Shown: piece by piece, positions 35,249 to 44,169 of the stretch | Layout of the letters: the number at the start of each line of letters is the position of its first letter | Numbering within the stretch: the stretch's first letter is position 1 | From: Candidatus Leptofilum gracile | GTDB lineage: Bacteria; Chloroflexota; Anaerolineae; Promineifilales; Promineifilaceae | Assembly: GCA_016713825.1 (NCBI GenBank) | Contig: JADJOJ010000001.1 | Span: 669,634 to 733,633, forward strand | Length of the DNA: 64,000 bases | Direction: 5' to 3' | Position numbers and translations under genes: made by a program | Notes under the pieces: generated by a model | What the model was told of the DNA's origin: nothing | The model's database searches: none | The model's input: the letters and a program-made list of their open reading frames with translations, nothing else

Positions 35249-36019
35249 TTATGCGAGGGAGGGCAGGCGTTTGTCCAGCAGGGGCAGGTTGGTGCGGGGA
35301 TCTCTCATGCGTTGATCATAGATGAAATCGGCCGTTTTTTCCACGCGCCACTGGTTACCGTGTCGTTCATTCAGGGCGGTGGCAATTTGGTAGAAGTTCC
35401 AGTGGTCGTTGCTATCTAGCAGGTACAGGTCGGGGGTGGCGTCGGCGAGGGATTGGAGGGCAACGGCCGTATCCGCCAAAAAGCTGCACGCCGGGAACCA
35501 TTTTTCGCTGGCGCGCACCAGATCCTGCTTGGCCAAAAAATCGATCATGTTGTTAGAGCCGGGCGCATCCCCAATTTGCCAACCCAGTCGGGCAATGATC
35601 GCGGCTGGATTGGCAGCGCGCACCTGCTGCTCGGCCACCAACTTGTCATACCCATACCCTTCGCGTGCGTCTGGCACTGAATCTGGCGTGAACGGCCCCA
35701 CGGCATCATCGGTGAAAACCATCACAGAGCTGGTGAAGACGAAGCGAATATTCTGTTCAGCACAAAGTTGGGCAAGCTGGGTTGGCCAGGCGACGTTGAT
35801 TTGCCACCCTTCATTTTCTACCCCGGTTGATTGGGAGGCGATGGCCAGGTGAAACAGCAGATCGGGCTGGGTGTCTCGCAGAAAAGTTTGGGCGGCGGTG
35901 TGATTGTGGGGGGGAACGGCCGTTCGCTCCCAACCCACCACCTCATGCCCATCGGCCAACAAGTGCGCCTGCAAGGCAGACCCCACCGCCCCCTTCATGC
36001 CTGTGATGATTGCTTTCAC
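35249..36019 (-). CDS. RmlD-like NAD(P)-dependent reductase (extended SDR)
   Basis: A 256-aa enzyme resembling dTDP-4-dehydrorhamnose reductase. The nucleotide loop is IITGMKGAVGSALQ (the usual GGxGxxG is GMKGAVG), VFTSSVMVF carries the active serine, and EGYGYDKLVAEQQV holds the Tyr-Lys pair. The protein is shorter than typical RmlD (about 290). No other rhamnose genes are next to it, so the substrate is open. Start ATG 36019 is at the Rossmann loop. Confidence 0.85.
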   Translation of the reverse strand: MKAIITGMKGAVGSALQAHLLADGHEVVGWERTAVPPHNHTAAQTFLRDTQPDLLFHLAIASQSTGVENEGWQINVAWPTQLAQLCAEQNIRFVFTSSVMVFTDDAVGPFTPDSVPDAREGYGYDKLVAEQQVRAANPAAIIARLGWQIGDAPGSNNMIDFLAKQDLVRASEKWFPACSFLADTAVALQSLADATPDLYLLDSNDHWNFYQIATALNERHGNQWRVEKTADFIYDQRMRDPRTNLPLLDKRLPSLA

Positions 36020-36079
36020 AACAACCTCTTACCACAAATTCCCGAAAACAGGGCGTTTCCGGGAAAAATCAGCTCATGA

Positions 36080-37591
36080 TTAATTACGCGAACGGCTGCG
36101 TGAGCGCCGCCGCGTCTGTTTTGGTTTGTCAGAACGGTCAGTGTCGTCCCGTTTGGCTGGCGTGTCTTCCTCCACCGAAGCGGGCGGCGAATGGAGCGTT
36201 TGCTGGTACAAATCGTCCAGCAGCATAGCCACGAGCTGTACGCCTTCATCATCGTTGGCCAGCTCTTTTACCATCGGCACAAAGCGCTGTAGGCGCTCGA
36301 TGCGCAGCTTGTCCCGGTCGCGCATTTGCGCTTCCAGCTGCACGGTCATCCGTTCAGATACCACTTCAGCCAGGGCAGCTTCATCGGGAGACGGCCGTTC
36401 CTCAAACACAATGTTGTACTGTTTGGCAATCTTCTTCAGCTGCACCTGCTCCGAAAAGTCGCCCACCAGGCTAATCGCTGTGCCCGTGGCCCCAGCCCGC
36501 CCGGTGCGCCCGGCCCGGTGAATGTAAATTTCCGGGTCTTCGGGCAGCTCGTACTGGAACACGTGCGACAGGCCAGAAATGTCAATCCCCCGCGCCGCCA
36601 CGTCTGTGGCCACGCAGAAGCGCAATTTGCCCTTGCGCAGCTTGTCCATCACCTTTTCCCGGTCTTTCTGGGCCAAATCGCCGCTTAGCTCGTCGGCGTT
36701 GTAGCCAAAGCGCTGCAGCACCACAGAGACGTAATGCACCCGCTGCTTGGTGTTGCAAAAAATGATGGCCGAGTCGGGGTTTTCTAGCTCGATCAGCCGG
36801 ATCAGGGTGCGATCCTTCTCTAACGAAGAGACGGTGACGGTTTGGTGCGAGGTGTCGGCCACATGCACATGATCGCGGCTCAGGCTGAGGAAGTCTGGCT
36901 TGTCCATGAACTGCCGCGCCAGGCTGCGCACCGTGGGCGGGAAGGTGGCAGAGAACATGCAGGTGTACACTTTGCCGGGCAAATATTCCTGCACCCGGCG
37001 CATGTCGGGGTAAAAGCCCATGCTCAGCATCCGGTCGGCTTCGTCGAACACCAGCACCTTGAGGTTTTTTAGCGACAATGAGCCGCGCAGCAGATGATCC
37101 AGCACGCGCCCCGGCGTTCCCACGATGAGATGGGTGCCTTCACGCAGCGCTTTAAGCTGTGGCCCGTAGCCGACGCCGCCGTAAACGGCCGTTACCCGAA
37201 ACCCACTATCGCCAAACAGCAGCGTCGCCTCGGCCACCACCTGGGTGGCCAGCTCCCGCGTAGGCACCAGCACCAGCGCCTGCGTCTCGTCCTTAAAGCG
37301 ATTCACCAGCTCCATGATGGGCATGATGAACGCCCCCGTCTTGCCGCTGCCCGTGCGCGCCTGCACCATCATCGGCCGTTGGGCAAAGATGTAGGGCATC
37401 GCTTTAGACTGCACCGGCGTCAGCGAACGCCAGCCCGCGCGGGCGGTGGCTTCTGCCAGGCGCGGTGGCAAATCGCCAATGTGCACCGATGGCAGACTGT
37501 CTTCCGGTTCTTCAATTTCCGCATCTTCCAGGGTAGGAACGGTTGGCTCGTTCACATTTTCTTCTGTTTCGATTGTTTCAGTATCACTCAT
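36080..37591 (-). CDS. DEAD-box RNA helicase with Arg/Ser-rich tail
   Basis: An ATP-driven RNA unwinding enzyme, 503 aa. Motifs in order: Q motif (RAGWRSLTPVQSKAM), ARTGSGKT, PTRELA, GTPGR, DEAD, SAT, then the second RecA domain with IIFCNTK, VATDVAARGID and HRAGRTGRAG. An acidic N-terminal extension of about 30 residues and a C-terminal tail ending RRRSRSRSRN, likely RNA-binding, flank the core. Probable roles are ribosome assembly or mRNA decay. Confidence 0.95.
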   Translation of the reverse strand: MSDTETIETEENVNEPTVPTLEDAEIEEPEDSLPSVHIGDLPPRLAEATARAGWRSLTPVQSKAMPYIFAQRPMMVQARTGSGKTGAFIMPIMELVNRFKDETQALVLVPTRELATQVVAEATLLFGDSGFRVTAVYGGVGYGPQLKALREGTHLIVGTPGRVLDHLLRGSLSLKNLKVLVFDEADRMLSMGFYPDMRRVQEYLPGKVYTCMFSATFPPTVRSLARQFMDKPDFLSLSRDHVHVADTSHQTVTVSSLEKDRTLIRLIELENPDSAIIFCNTKQRVHYVSVVLQRFGYNADELSGDLAQKDREKVMDKLRKGKLRFCVATDVAARGIDISGLSHVFQYELPEDPEIYIHRAGRTGRAGATGTAISLVGDFSEQVQLKKIAKQYNIVFEERPSPDEAALAEVVSERMTVQLEAQMRDRDKLRIERLQRFVPMVKELANDDEGVQLVAMLLDDLYQQTLHSPPASVEEDTPAKRDDTDRSDKPKQTRRRSRSRSRN

Positions 37592-38000
37592 TGTTTTCTG
37601 CGAATTGCATCGATCCTATTTGGCAACTTGCGCTGGCCAGACAAAAATGGCAATAAGCCCTCATAATATTTTGCCACAGTGACCACAAAGGTTTTCCAGA
37701 TTTCTGTGCTGTGGTTATTTGTTTATATCAATTTGTGAGTCTAGCGCAAAACGGCCGTTTCCGCACCTTCATCCTGGGCAAAGATCACTTTTACGCATTC
37801 TCTATTCAAACAATTGGGGCTCTTTGGGATTTCCTGGGGTTTGCAACGAATTGACGCGAATGATCACGAAAATTAGTGTTCATTCGGGCTGATTCGGTAC
37901 AAAAACAGGTTGACCCCGCCAAATCCTAAAAACCCACAATTGGCTAGCTAAGCAAAAACCAATTTCGCGCCCATTCTTATGCCAAACGCTTTGGCAACGG

Positions 38001-38109
38001 TTTAGGTGCTGCGGCCACCTCTCAGTCCCGAAGGGCGGCTCGCCCGACCAAGCCGGTGGTGGCACGGTGGGGACACCGGCCACAGCCCTTTAAGGGCGTA
38101 ACGCCTAAA
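38001..38109. repeat. GC-rich structured element with terminal inverted repeat
   Basis: Ends TTTAGGTG (38001-38008) and CGCCTAAA (38102-38109) are complementary with one wobble pair. Inside lie AAGGGCGGCTCGCCC, CCGGTGG followed by CACGGTGG, GTGGGGACACCGGCCAC and CCCTTTAAGGGCG, several of which can pair. The composition is far richer in GC than the sequence on either side. It could be a MITE-like repeat or a small structured RNA; no known family was recognised. Confidence 0.45.
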
Positions 38110-38143
38110 TCTATAATTTGCCAAACTGTGGCTGGAAGTTTGC

Positions 38144-38149
38144 TATAAT
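38144..38149 (+). promoter_or_regulatory. -10 box giving a (nearly) leaderless mRNA
   Basis: TATAAT ends ten bases before ATG 38160. No ribosome site fits between, so the transcript would begin within about five bases of the start codon. The nearest -35 candidate (TTGCCA, 38118-38123) is 20 bases away. Confidence 0.5.
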
Positions 38150-38159
38150 CTTGCGCATT

Positions 38160-38771
38160 ATGTCGGATCCAAACGCGCCCCAATTTTGGCAAGATAGCTA
38201 CCGCAACGGCCGTATCGCCTGGGATTTGGGGCACCCAACGCCCGTTTTTGCCAGATTAGCAAAAAGTGGCGACTATCTGCCGGGCAACATGATTGCGCTA
38301 GGGGCCGGACGCGGCTACGATGCGCGGCTGTTTGCCCAACATGGCTTTGAGGTGTTGGCCGTCGATTTTGCCTCCGACGCGGTGGTGGCCATGCACCAAC
38401 TGAACGATCCCCAGCATCCGGTGCAGGTTTTGCAGGCGGATATGTTTAAGCTACCGGAGTCGATGAACGGCCGTTTCGATTACCTTCTCGAATACGTTTG
38501 CTTTTGCGCCATAGACCCAACTCGGCGGAGTGAGTTTGCCGCGTTGGCCGCACGCTTGCTCAAGCCCGGTGGCCTCTACATCAGCCTCGCTTTCCCAATC
38601 GGCCGTCGCCCTGGCGGCCCTCCTTTCGTCGTTCAGCCAGACGCCGTAATTGAACTGTTTGCTGAACATGGGTTCACATTGCACCATCGCGAATTTCCGC
38701 CCGATTCCATCCCCTCCCGCCAAAAAATCGAAGAGCTGCTAATTTTGCGGCGGACGGGAGAAGAGACGTAG
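38160..38771 (+). CDS. Thiopurine S-methyltransferase-like SAM-dependent methyltransferase
   Basis: A 203-aa cytoplasmic enzyme of the TPMT family: WQDSYRNGRIAWDLGHPTPV at the start, SAM loop IALGAGRGYDARLFAQHGF, acidic strand end VLAVDFASDAV, DYLLEYVCFCAI and GGLYISLAFPIG. Members methylate thiols, halides or metalloids. ATG 38160 lies only ten bases after a TATAAT box, so the mRNA is probably leaderless. The substrate is unknown. Confidence 0.88.
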   Translation: MSDPNAPQFWQDSYRNGRIAWDLGHPTPVFARLAKSGDYLPGNMIALGAGRGYDARLFAQHGFEVLAVDFASDAVVAMHQLNDPQHPVQVLQADMFKLPESMNGRFDYLLEYVCFCAIDPTRRSEFAALAARLLKPGGLYISLAFPIGRRPGGPPFVVQPDAVIELFAEHGFTLHHREFPPDSIPSRQKIEELLILRRTGEET

Positions 38772-38802
38772 CAGGCTACGTCTCTACCTACGTCTCTACG
38801 TC

Positions 38803-41800
38803 TCAACGTGAGGGTAAGGAGAAGGTGGTGAGGGGGATATTGTCCTGGCCGTTGGCCTGTTGCAGGCGGCTGGCGTTGGGCAGATAAAGCCCGGTGGTGA
38901 GGGTGTAATTGCCAGGGGGCAGCGTAGCGGGCAGGGGGATGGTGTGCGGGTCGATGATGAATTCGCCGGGGAGCCAACTGGTGGTGGGGCGCGTCCAGCC
39001 AGCTGGCAAACCATCAGCTTGGGCCACGATACGGCCGTCTTCCCCCAAAACATGCACAAACACCCGGTAGCTTTCACTCATTTCCGTGGCGGCCTGCCAC
39101 ACCAACTCCAGTTCAAGCGCCCCCCCCGCCGCCAACACCGACTCGCCCAGCGAAAAACCGACCAGCGTGGCTTGCTCGCTGAGGGTGCGGTTGATGGCCG
39201 TTTCTACCGTCGGCTGCACCAGCAACCGGTCTGGCGCAGCAAGGATCAGCTCGCTCCAACGCACGGTTTGGCCATTGGGAAAAGTGAGCTGCCACTGGTA
39301 ACGGCCGTCTGCCAGGTTCACCGGCAGGCGCAACAGCAGCTGGCTGCGCCACGCGCCAGCGCCAAAATGGGGCAGGGTGACGGGCCAGTTGGATACGGCC
39401 GTTCCCTCTTCACCAATCAGGCTGAGAGAGACGGCCGTTTCTGCCTGCGCCGCCCAAAAAAGCGTCACCAAAATAGAGTCGCCCGGAGCCGCCTCTGTGC
39501 GATCCAGATTGCTGCCCAGCAGCGTGGCCGTGCCGTCGGTTACGGCCAGTCGGTGCTGCATCGGCAACGTGGTCGGCCACGGCTCGGTTGGCGGTTCCAC
39601 CGTCACCGTGCCCAGCGCCAGCTCTGGGCCGATCGGTTGGCTGCTGGGGGTGTAAAAGGTGAGCGGCGTCAGGCTGTTTTGCTCAAAAAAGGAGAGTTGC
39701 AGCTGGTAGCTGCCGGGCGGCGTGCCGGGCAGCAAATCCACAAAGTAGGCGGTGAGGGCGTACTGATCCGTAGGCCAGCCTGTGGTGGGGGGCGGATTGC
39801 GCAGCCAGCGGTAATCGCGCAGCCCTTCAGCAGACCAGCGACGGCCGTTTTCGCCAATGAGCGTCAGCCCCACTTTGTAGTTGGCGGGCAGCGGTTGCAA
39901 TGCCTGCCAGTAGAGGGTGAGGGCGAGCGGGTTGTTGGCAGGAACGGCCGTTTCCCAGGCATCCAGCCCCAGCAGTCGCACCTGCGCCGGATTGTCTGGC
40001 GTGCCCAGCGTCACGTCCAGCGGCTGGGCCACGCCCGCCAGCGCCCCATCGTGCAGCCGCGCCTGCCGCAGCGGCGTTTGCCCCGCATCCACCCACAGCA
40101 GCTTGGCGGCGATGAGCAGCGCAGCGACGGTGAGCAGTGGCCAGTAATCGGTAATCAGTGAGCGGTATTCAGTAATTAGTGAGCGGTACCTGGGTAACTG
40201 AATACTGAATACTGAATACTGAACAGTAATTCCCAAAGCCAGAATCAGACTCAGCAGCGACAACCCATCTGCCGCCAGCCGTAAGGGCGTTTCGCGGAAA
40301 GTGGCAATGAGGGTGGAACGGCCGTCTGGCACGGGCACCGTAATCCACCCTTCCGGGTCCGAAGGGGTGATGGGCACGGCCTCGCCGTTGATGGTGGCTT
40401 GCCAGCCGGGGAAGTTGAAGATGCGCAGGGTGGCGGTGAAGGGAACGGCCGTTTCCAGCTCGATTTTGGTGGTTAGGGGTTGGTGGTTGGTGGTTAGGAT
40501 TTGGACGTCGGGGGGCAACGTTGTTTCGTCCAGTCGGGCTTGCCAGGCGGGGGGATTGGTCGGATCGGGCACGATTTCCGCCGCGCTGGGCAGCAGTTCG
40601 CCGCTGGCTGTGCTGCCCAGCGTCTGCGTCGCCTGCTCCCAGGCCACCATGCCCGCCACCGACAAATCATCCGGCACCGCACACACATCCGGGTACAGCC
40701 AGCCCCAATGCCCCACCGACAGCATCGCAATGACAAAAAGATTTAACGCAAAGGCGCGAAGGCGCGAAAGAAAAGAAAAATCCGCGTCATCCGCGTTAAT
40801 CCGCGTCCCATTCATTCCGCCGCAGAGGAAGGCGGCCAGGAAGCTGGCGGGGGCCAAAAAGCGCCAGGGGAATTGGAAGGCGGCGAGTTGCGGAACGGCC
40901 GTCCACAAAAATTCCGACGCGCTTACCGTAAGGAAACCATACCCGCCCAGCCCCAGCAGCAAAAAACCCACCAGCCAGCGGTTTGCTTTGGCGCGTCGCC
41001 ACGCCACCCCCGCCCCGGCCAGCGCCACGAGCAGCAGCAGCAGCCCCAGGGCGCGCGGCGGCCAATCGTTTAGCAGGCTGGGATCGGCGTTGCGGGGCAG
41101 CGCCAGCAGATGATCCAGCGGCAAAAAGTTGTTGAAGTATAAAAACGGCCAGGCGCTGTTGGCCCGGTCAAACTGAATGGCGCTGCGCTCGGCGATGGCG
41201 GGCAGCCAGAAGAAGGCGCTGCCGCCCAGCCCCAGCAGCAGCCCCAGCCCACCGCGCCTTAAACTGGCCCAGGAACGGCCGTCTACCCACCACCACAAGC
41301 CAATCCAGCCCACAAACAGCGGCAAAAAAGCGTACGCCGTCACGTCGTGGGTAAAAATAAGAAGGATGAAGCTAAAAACGGCCGTTCCCAACCCCCAGCC
41401 GCTCCGGCCCCGCTGCCAGCGATACAAGCCCCACAGCACCAACGGCGGCAAGCTCCAGGCCACCGTCTCCGACAGGCTGGCGCGGTAAAAGGCGACATAG
41501 GCGTGGAACGGGGCGTACAGGTAAGCCACCGCCGCCAGCAGCCCGCCCCAGTTGCCCCAAAAGGTGCGCGCCAGCCACCACATCGTCCAGCCAGAGGCAA
41601 CAATGCCCAGCCCGTACACCAAATTGAGCGCCACGGGCCAGCTGAGACCGATGGTGTGGAAAACGGCCGTAACCTGCGCCGAAAATGGGGATTGGTACAT
41701 GAACAGCGGGTAGCCGTACCCATGCGCCATCTGCGGGGCCCAGCGGCTAAACAAAATGCCCTCGTCTAGCAGCGCCCCCGCCTGCACAGCGCGCCACAGG

Positions 41801-41970
41801 TGGAACATTGTGTCGAAGCCGCAGCTAATTTGGCTGCTGAACAGCGGCTGCAACACCGGCATGGCAAAGATCATGATGAGCAACGGAAAAAAGAGGAAAG
41901 ATGGCGTGAGGAACGGCCGTTGGCCAACACCATGTAGCTGAGGGGAAGATCGGTTACGTTCACGACTCAT
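38803..41970 (-). CDS. Giant PTPS-related multi-spanning membrane protein (GT-C-like)
   Basis: A 1055-aa membrane protein from ATG 41970. The N-terminal ~560 residues contain about ten to twelve hydrophobic helices and the 6-pyruvoyl-tetrahydropterin-synthase-related membrane domain pattern (GFDTMFHLWRAV, FSRWAPQMAHGYGYPLFMY, SLSETVAWSLPPLVLW, AFQFPWRFLAPASFLAA), as in GT-C-type glycosyltransferases that use lipid-linked sugars. An extracytoplasmic beta domain follows the helices, then a further membrane segment and three Ig-like beta domains (for example GTVTVEPPTEPW, TLVGFSLGESVL). Short dispersed DNA repeats are embedded in frame at three places (encoding RINADDAD, NHQPLTT and RYRSLITEYRSLITDY). 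Probable role: surface glycan assembly; inferred. Confidence 0.8.
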   Translation of the reverse strand: MSRERNRSSPQLHGVGQRPFLTPSFLFFPLLIMIFAMPVLQPLFSSQISCGFDTMFHLWRAVQAGALLDEGILFSRWAPQMAHGYGYPLFMYQSPFSAQVTAVFHTIGLSWPVALNLVYGLGIVASGWTMWWLARTFWGNWGGLLAAVAYLYAPFHAYVAFYRASLSETVAWSLPPLVLWGLYRWQRGRSGWGLGTAVFSFILLIFTHDVTAYAFLPLFVGWIGLWWWVDGRSWASLRRGGLGLLLGLGGSAFFWLPAIAERSAIQFDRANSAWPFLYFNNFLPLDHLLALPRNADPSLLNDWPPRALGLLLLLVALAGAGVAWRRAKANRWLVGFLLLGLGGYGFLTVSASEFLWTAVPQLAAFQFPWRFLAPASFLAAFLCGGMNGTRINADDADFSFLSRLRAFALNLFVIAMLSVGHWGWLYPDVCAVPDDLSVAGMVAWEQATQTLGSTASGELLPSAAEIVPDPTNPPAWQARLDETTLPPDVQILTTNHQPLTTKIELETAVPFTATLRIFNFPGWQATINGEAVPITPSDPEGWITVPVPDGRSTLIATFRETPLRLAADGLSLLSLILALGITVQYSVFSIQLPRYRSLITEYRSLITDYWPLLTVAALLIAAKLLWVDAGQTPLRQARLHDGALAGVAQPLDVTLGTPDNPAQVRLLGLDAWETAVPANNPLALTLYWQALQPLPANYKVGLTLIGENGRRWSAEGLRDYRWLRNPPPTTGWPTDQYALTAYFVDLLPGTPPGSYQLQLSFFEQNSLTPLTFYTPSSQPIGPELALGTVTVEPPTEPWPTTLPMQHRLAVTDGTATLLGSNLDRTEAAPGDSILVTLFWAAQAETAVSLSLIGEEGTAVSNWPVTLPHFGAGAWRSQLLLRLPVNLADGRYQWQLTFPNGQTVRWSELILAAPDRLLVQPTVETAINRTLSEQATLVGFSLGESVLAAGGALELELVWQAATEMSESYRVFVHVLGEDGRIVAQADGLPAGWTRPTTSWLPGEFIIDPHTIPLPATLPPGNYTLTTGLYLPNASRLQQANGQDNIPLTTFSLPSR

Positions 41971-42059
41971 AGCTGCAAAATCCTGCAAATCAGCCGGATC
42001 ATATCACACCTTGCCAAAATTGTTGTTTCCTGAGCGGTATGTTACAATTTTCGCTTGCT

Positions 42060-42095
42060 TGTAGCGCAATTCACAATTGCGCTATATTTTTGTCT
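42060..42095 (+). terminator. Hairpin TAGCGCAATT/AATTGCGCTA with T-rich tail
   Basis: TAGCGCAATT and AATTGCGCTA pair around a short CAC loop and are followed by TATATTTTTG. It lies upstream of the LysM protein gene, so it may be an attenuator in its leader or a stray terminator. The rest of the 291-base gap (41971-42261) shows no gene. Confidence 0.55.
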
Positions 42096-42261
42096 ATCGC
42101 TAAAGTCCGAGACTCTAACGGTTTACATCTTTTCGTAGACAATTCAGGCAAGGGCAAACCCTTAGGGTCTGTTGATAACAAGAATAACCTTAACGAGCAC
42201 ATGGAAGAGACAATGACCCGCCCAACTGGTTTGTCGGGCATTGGTGTGTGGAGGCAAGAAG

Positions 42262-43968
42262 ATGAAAAGTAAAGTTGTAAAAAGCGTCCTGCTGCTTGCA
42301 GTGACCATGTTAGTGGCCGTTTTTGGCCTGCCCCGTGGCGATGCTGCCGCTCAGGACATTATCTCTGGCAACCTGTTTGAAAACGGCGGCTTTGAAGCCG
42401 GTTACTTTAATCAAGACAGCATCCCCCAAATTGCCGTGCCCAACGGCTGGCGGATGCATTGGCTCGATGGCGTCGCTTTTGAGGGGACCGATGGCGTCGT
42501 CGCTTACCGTCCCGAAACGGTTGTGTGGTATATCGAAGACGCACCGCCAAACGAGCGCTCCCTCTTTTTCCGCGACGGCAGCTATACCCTGAAGCTGTTC
42601 AAGCCGTGGGCACCTTTGTTTGTGGCGCTCTCACAAGAAGTTTCCGGGCTGGAAGTTGGCCGAAATTACCGCATTGTTGCCCCAATTTATGTAGACATTG
42701 TGGAATCTTACGACGGCGGCAAGCAGCCGCCAGGTGCCCGGCCAGATGCTGGCTTTATCCGGTTTAGCGTAGGGCCAGCTGGTTCGGGTTGGCGTTCCGC
42801 TGGCCTTACATACAGCCCCACCTGGGGTGCAGACAACGTTGGGGGCTTCTATCTCAATAGCATCAACTACATTTGGGATTTCACGGCCACAGCTGAAACG
42901 ATGATCGTTTTCTTGGAAATGGGGTCTAAGGCTCCATTTATTAACAGCGGCTTCTTTATGGATGGCGTAGGCCTGTATGCGTTGGGTACCACCGGGCAGG
43001 TTCCGGCCAGCTCTGGCAGCAGCGGTGGCGGTACTGCGGCCCAGGCTGGTCCAACGTCTACACCCTTCCCCACCCCCACACCACGCCCCGATGGCTCAAT
43101 CGTTCATGTGGTAAATACGGGCGATAGCTTCTGGACGATTGCCATTCAATATTCGTCGGCTCTGGGCGTAACGCCAGAGGAAGCCTTGCCGATTATTCGA
43201 GAGCTAAACAACAATCCGGCGTTCATTGCAGTGGGGCAAGAGCTAATCATTAAGGAACCGGGGGCTGTTGTGGCTGCGCCAGAACCAACGGCCGAACCTC
43301 CCGCCGCAGAAGCCGAAGCACCCGCTGAGGCTGGGGACACCACCGATGAGGTGATTGAGGTAGAAGGGACTGACGCCGAAGCGCCAGAGACAGAAGCGCC
43401 TGCGGCGCCTGCCGAGGAACCCGCTGAGGTGTCGGCGGCACCTACCACGGGCACCATCTGCGTGGCTGCGTTTGATGATCTGAATGCCGATGGCGTACGC
43501 GATAATGCCACGGAAGGGTTGCAGGCCGATGCGGCTATCACCATTTTCCGGGGCGGCAGCACGGTAACCACCCACATCACCGATGGTTCCAGCGAGCCAT
43601 ACTGCTTCGAGAATCTGGCGCCAGACACCTACCAGGTGCAAATCTTCCCGCCAGCAGATTACCAGCCAACCACCTCCCCCAGCTGGGCCGTCTCAGTCTC
43701 TGAGGGTGCCCAGATTTCGGTGGCGTTTGGCACGCGCTTTGATCCGCAGGGAACGGCCGTTGCCGACACCAGCAGCACCGCTACCGACAGCGCCAGCGAC
43801 ACCGCCGCCGCTGACAGCGAAACGGCCGAAACCGCAGACGCCACAGACGCGGCCCCCGCTGCCGAGGAAGGTGGCTTCTTCAGCAGCGTCGGCGGCATTG
43901 TTTTGGTCGTTGCCGCCATCCTGGTGCTGCTGGCCGGCGTGGGTGTGGTCATGCTCCGCCGTGGCTAG
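42262..43968 (+). CDS. Cell-surface LysM protein with SdrD_B-like domain and C-terminal membrane anchor
   Basis: A 568-aa exported protein from ATG 42262 (GGAGG 8 bases upstream). Signal peptide (to about residue 32), a jelly-roll domain (about 35-240, starting ISGNLFENGGFEAGYF), a Thr/Pro linker, a LysM module (HVVNTGDSFWTIAIQYSSAL to QELIIKEPG) that binds peptidoglycan, a Glu/Ala/Pro linker, an SdrD_B-like beta domain (ICVAAFDDLNADGVRDNATE), an acidic Ser/Thr/Asp spacer and one final membrane helix with RRG tail. It lies upstream of the penicillin-binding protein gene in the same direction. Likely an envelope or adhesion protein. Confidence 0.85.
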   Translation: MKSKVVKSVLLLAVTMLVAVFGLPRGDAAAQDIISGNLFENGGFEAGYFNQDSIPQIAVPNGWRMHWLDGVAFEGTDGVVAYRPETVVWYIEDAPPNERSLFFRDGSYTLKLFKPWAPLFVALSQEVSGLEVGRNYRIVAPIYVDIVESYDGGKQPPGARPDAGFIRFSVGPAGSGWRSAGLTYSPTWGADNVGGFYLNSINYIWDFTATAETMIVFLEMGSKAPFINSGFFMDGVGLYALGTTGQVPASSGSSGGGTAAQAGPTSTPFPTPTPRPDGSIVHVVNTGDSFWTIAIQYSSALGVTPEEALPIIRELNNNPAFIAVGQELIIKEPGAVVAAPEPTAEPPAAEAEAPAEAGDTTDEVIEVEGTDAEAPETEAPAAPAEEPAEVSAAPTTGTICVAAFDDLNADGVRDNATEGLQADAAITIFRGGSTVTTHITDGSSEPYCFENLAPDTYQVQIFPPADYQPTTSPSWAVSVSEGAQISVAFGTRFDPQGTAVADTSSTATDSASDTAAADSETAETADATDAAPAAEEGGFFSSVGGIVLVVAAILVLLAGVGVVMLRRG

Positions 43969-44050
43969 GCCAGTGAGCAGTAATCAGTGGGTCAGTAATC
44001 AGTTTCCAGTTGTACTTTACTGATTACTGAACACCGAATACAAATTACCG

Positions 44051-44081
44051 AAAAGAGCGTCCTCCGGGGCGCTCTTTTTTG
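44051..44081 (+). terminator. Terminator after the LysM protein gene
   Basis: AAAGAGCG and CGCTCTTT form the closing stem of a hairpin with CC/GG and TCCGG centre, followed by a T-run (44074-44081). Confidence 0.8.
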
Positions 44082-44108
44082 TTGGGCACCTTTCCTGATG
44101 TGCCCCCT

Positions 44109-44169
44109 GTGCCAGGCACGGGGCAAACGGCCTTGGTCCAGCTGAGAGTTTGCGCCCCGTGCCTGGCAC
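44109..44169. repeat. Dispersed hairpin repeat, copy 3 (CCAGGCACGGGGC arms)
   Basis: GTGCCAGGCACGGGGCAAAC at 44109-44128 and its reverse complement ending at 44169. The arms are shared with copies at 7325 and 15796, the loop is not. Confidence 0.85.

Larger units (their letters stand above)
37592..38159. other. 568-bp intergenic region with repeats and a structured element
   Basis: No gene recognised. It contains an ACGGCCGT palindrome (about 37750), a fragment of a dispersed repeat rich in ACGCGAATGATCACGAA (near 37851-37880), the short inverted repeat GCCAAACGCTTTGGC (37981-37995), and a GC-rich element of about 109 bases bounded by TTTAGGTG/CGCCTAAA (38001-38109). The last ~50 bases hold the promoter of the methyltransferase gene. 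Confidence 0.6.

Noticed and set aside
41971..42261. Possible riboswitch before the LysM protein gene, suspected because c-di-AMP genes are in the window
   Set aside because: The conserved blocks of the ydaO-type c-di-AMP riboswitch could not be found.
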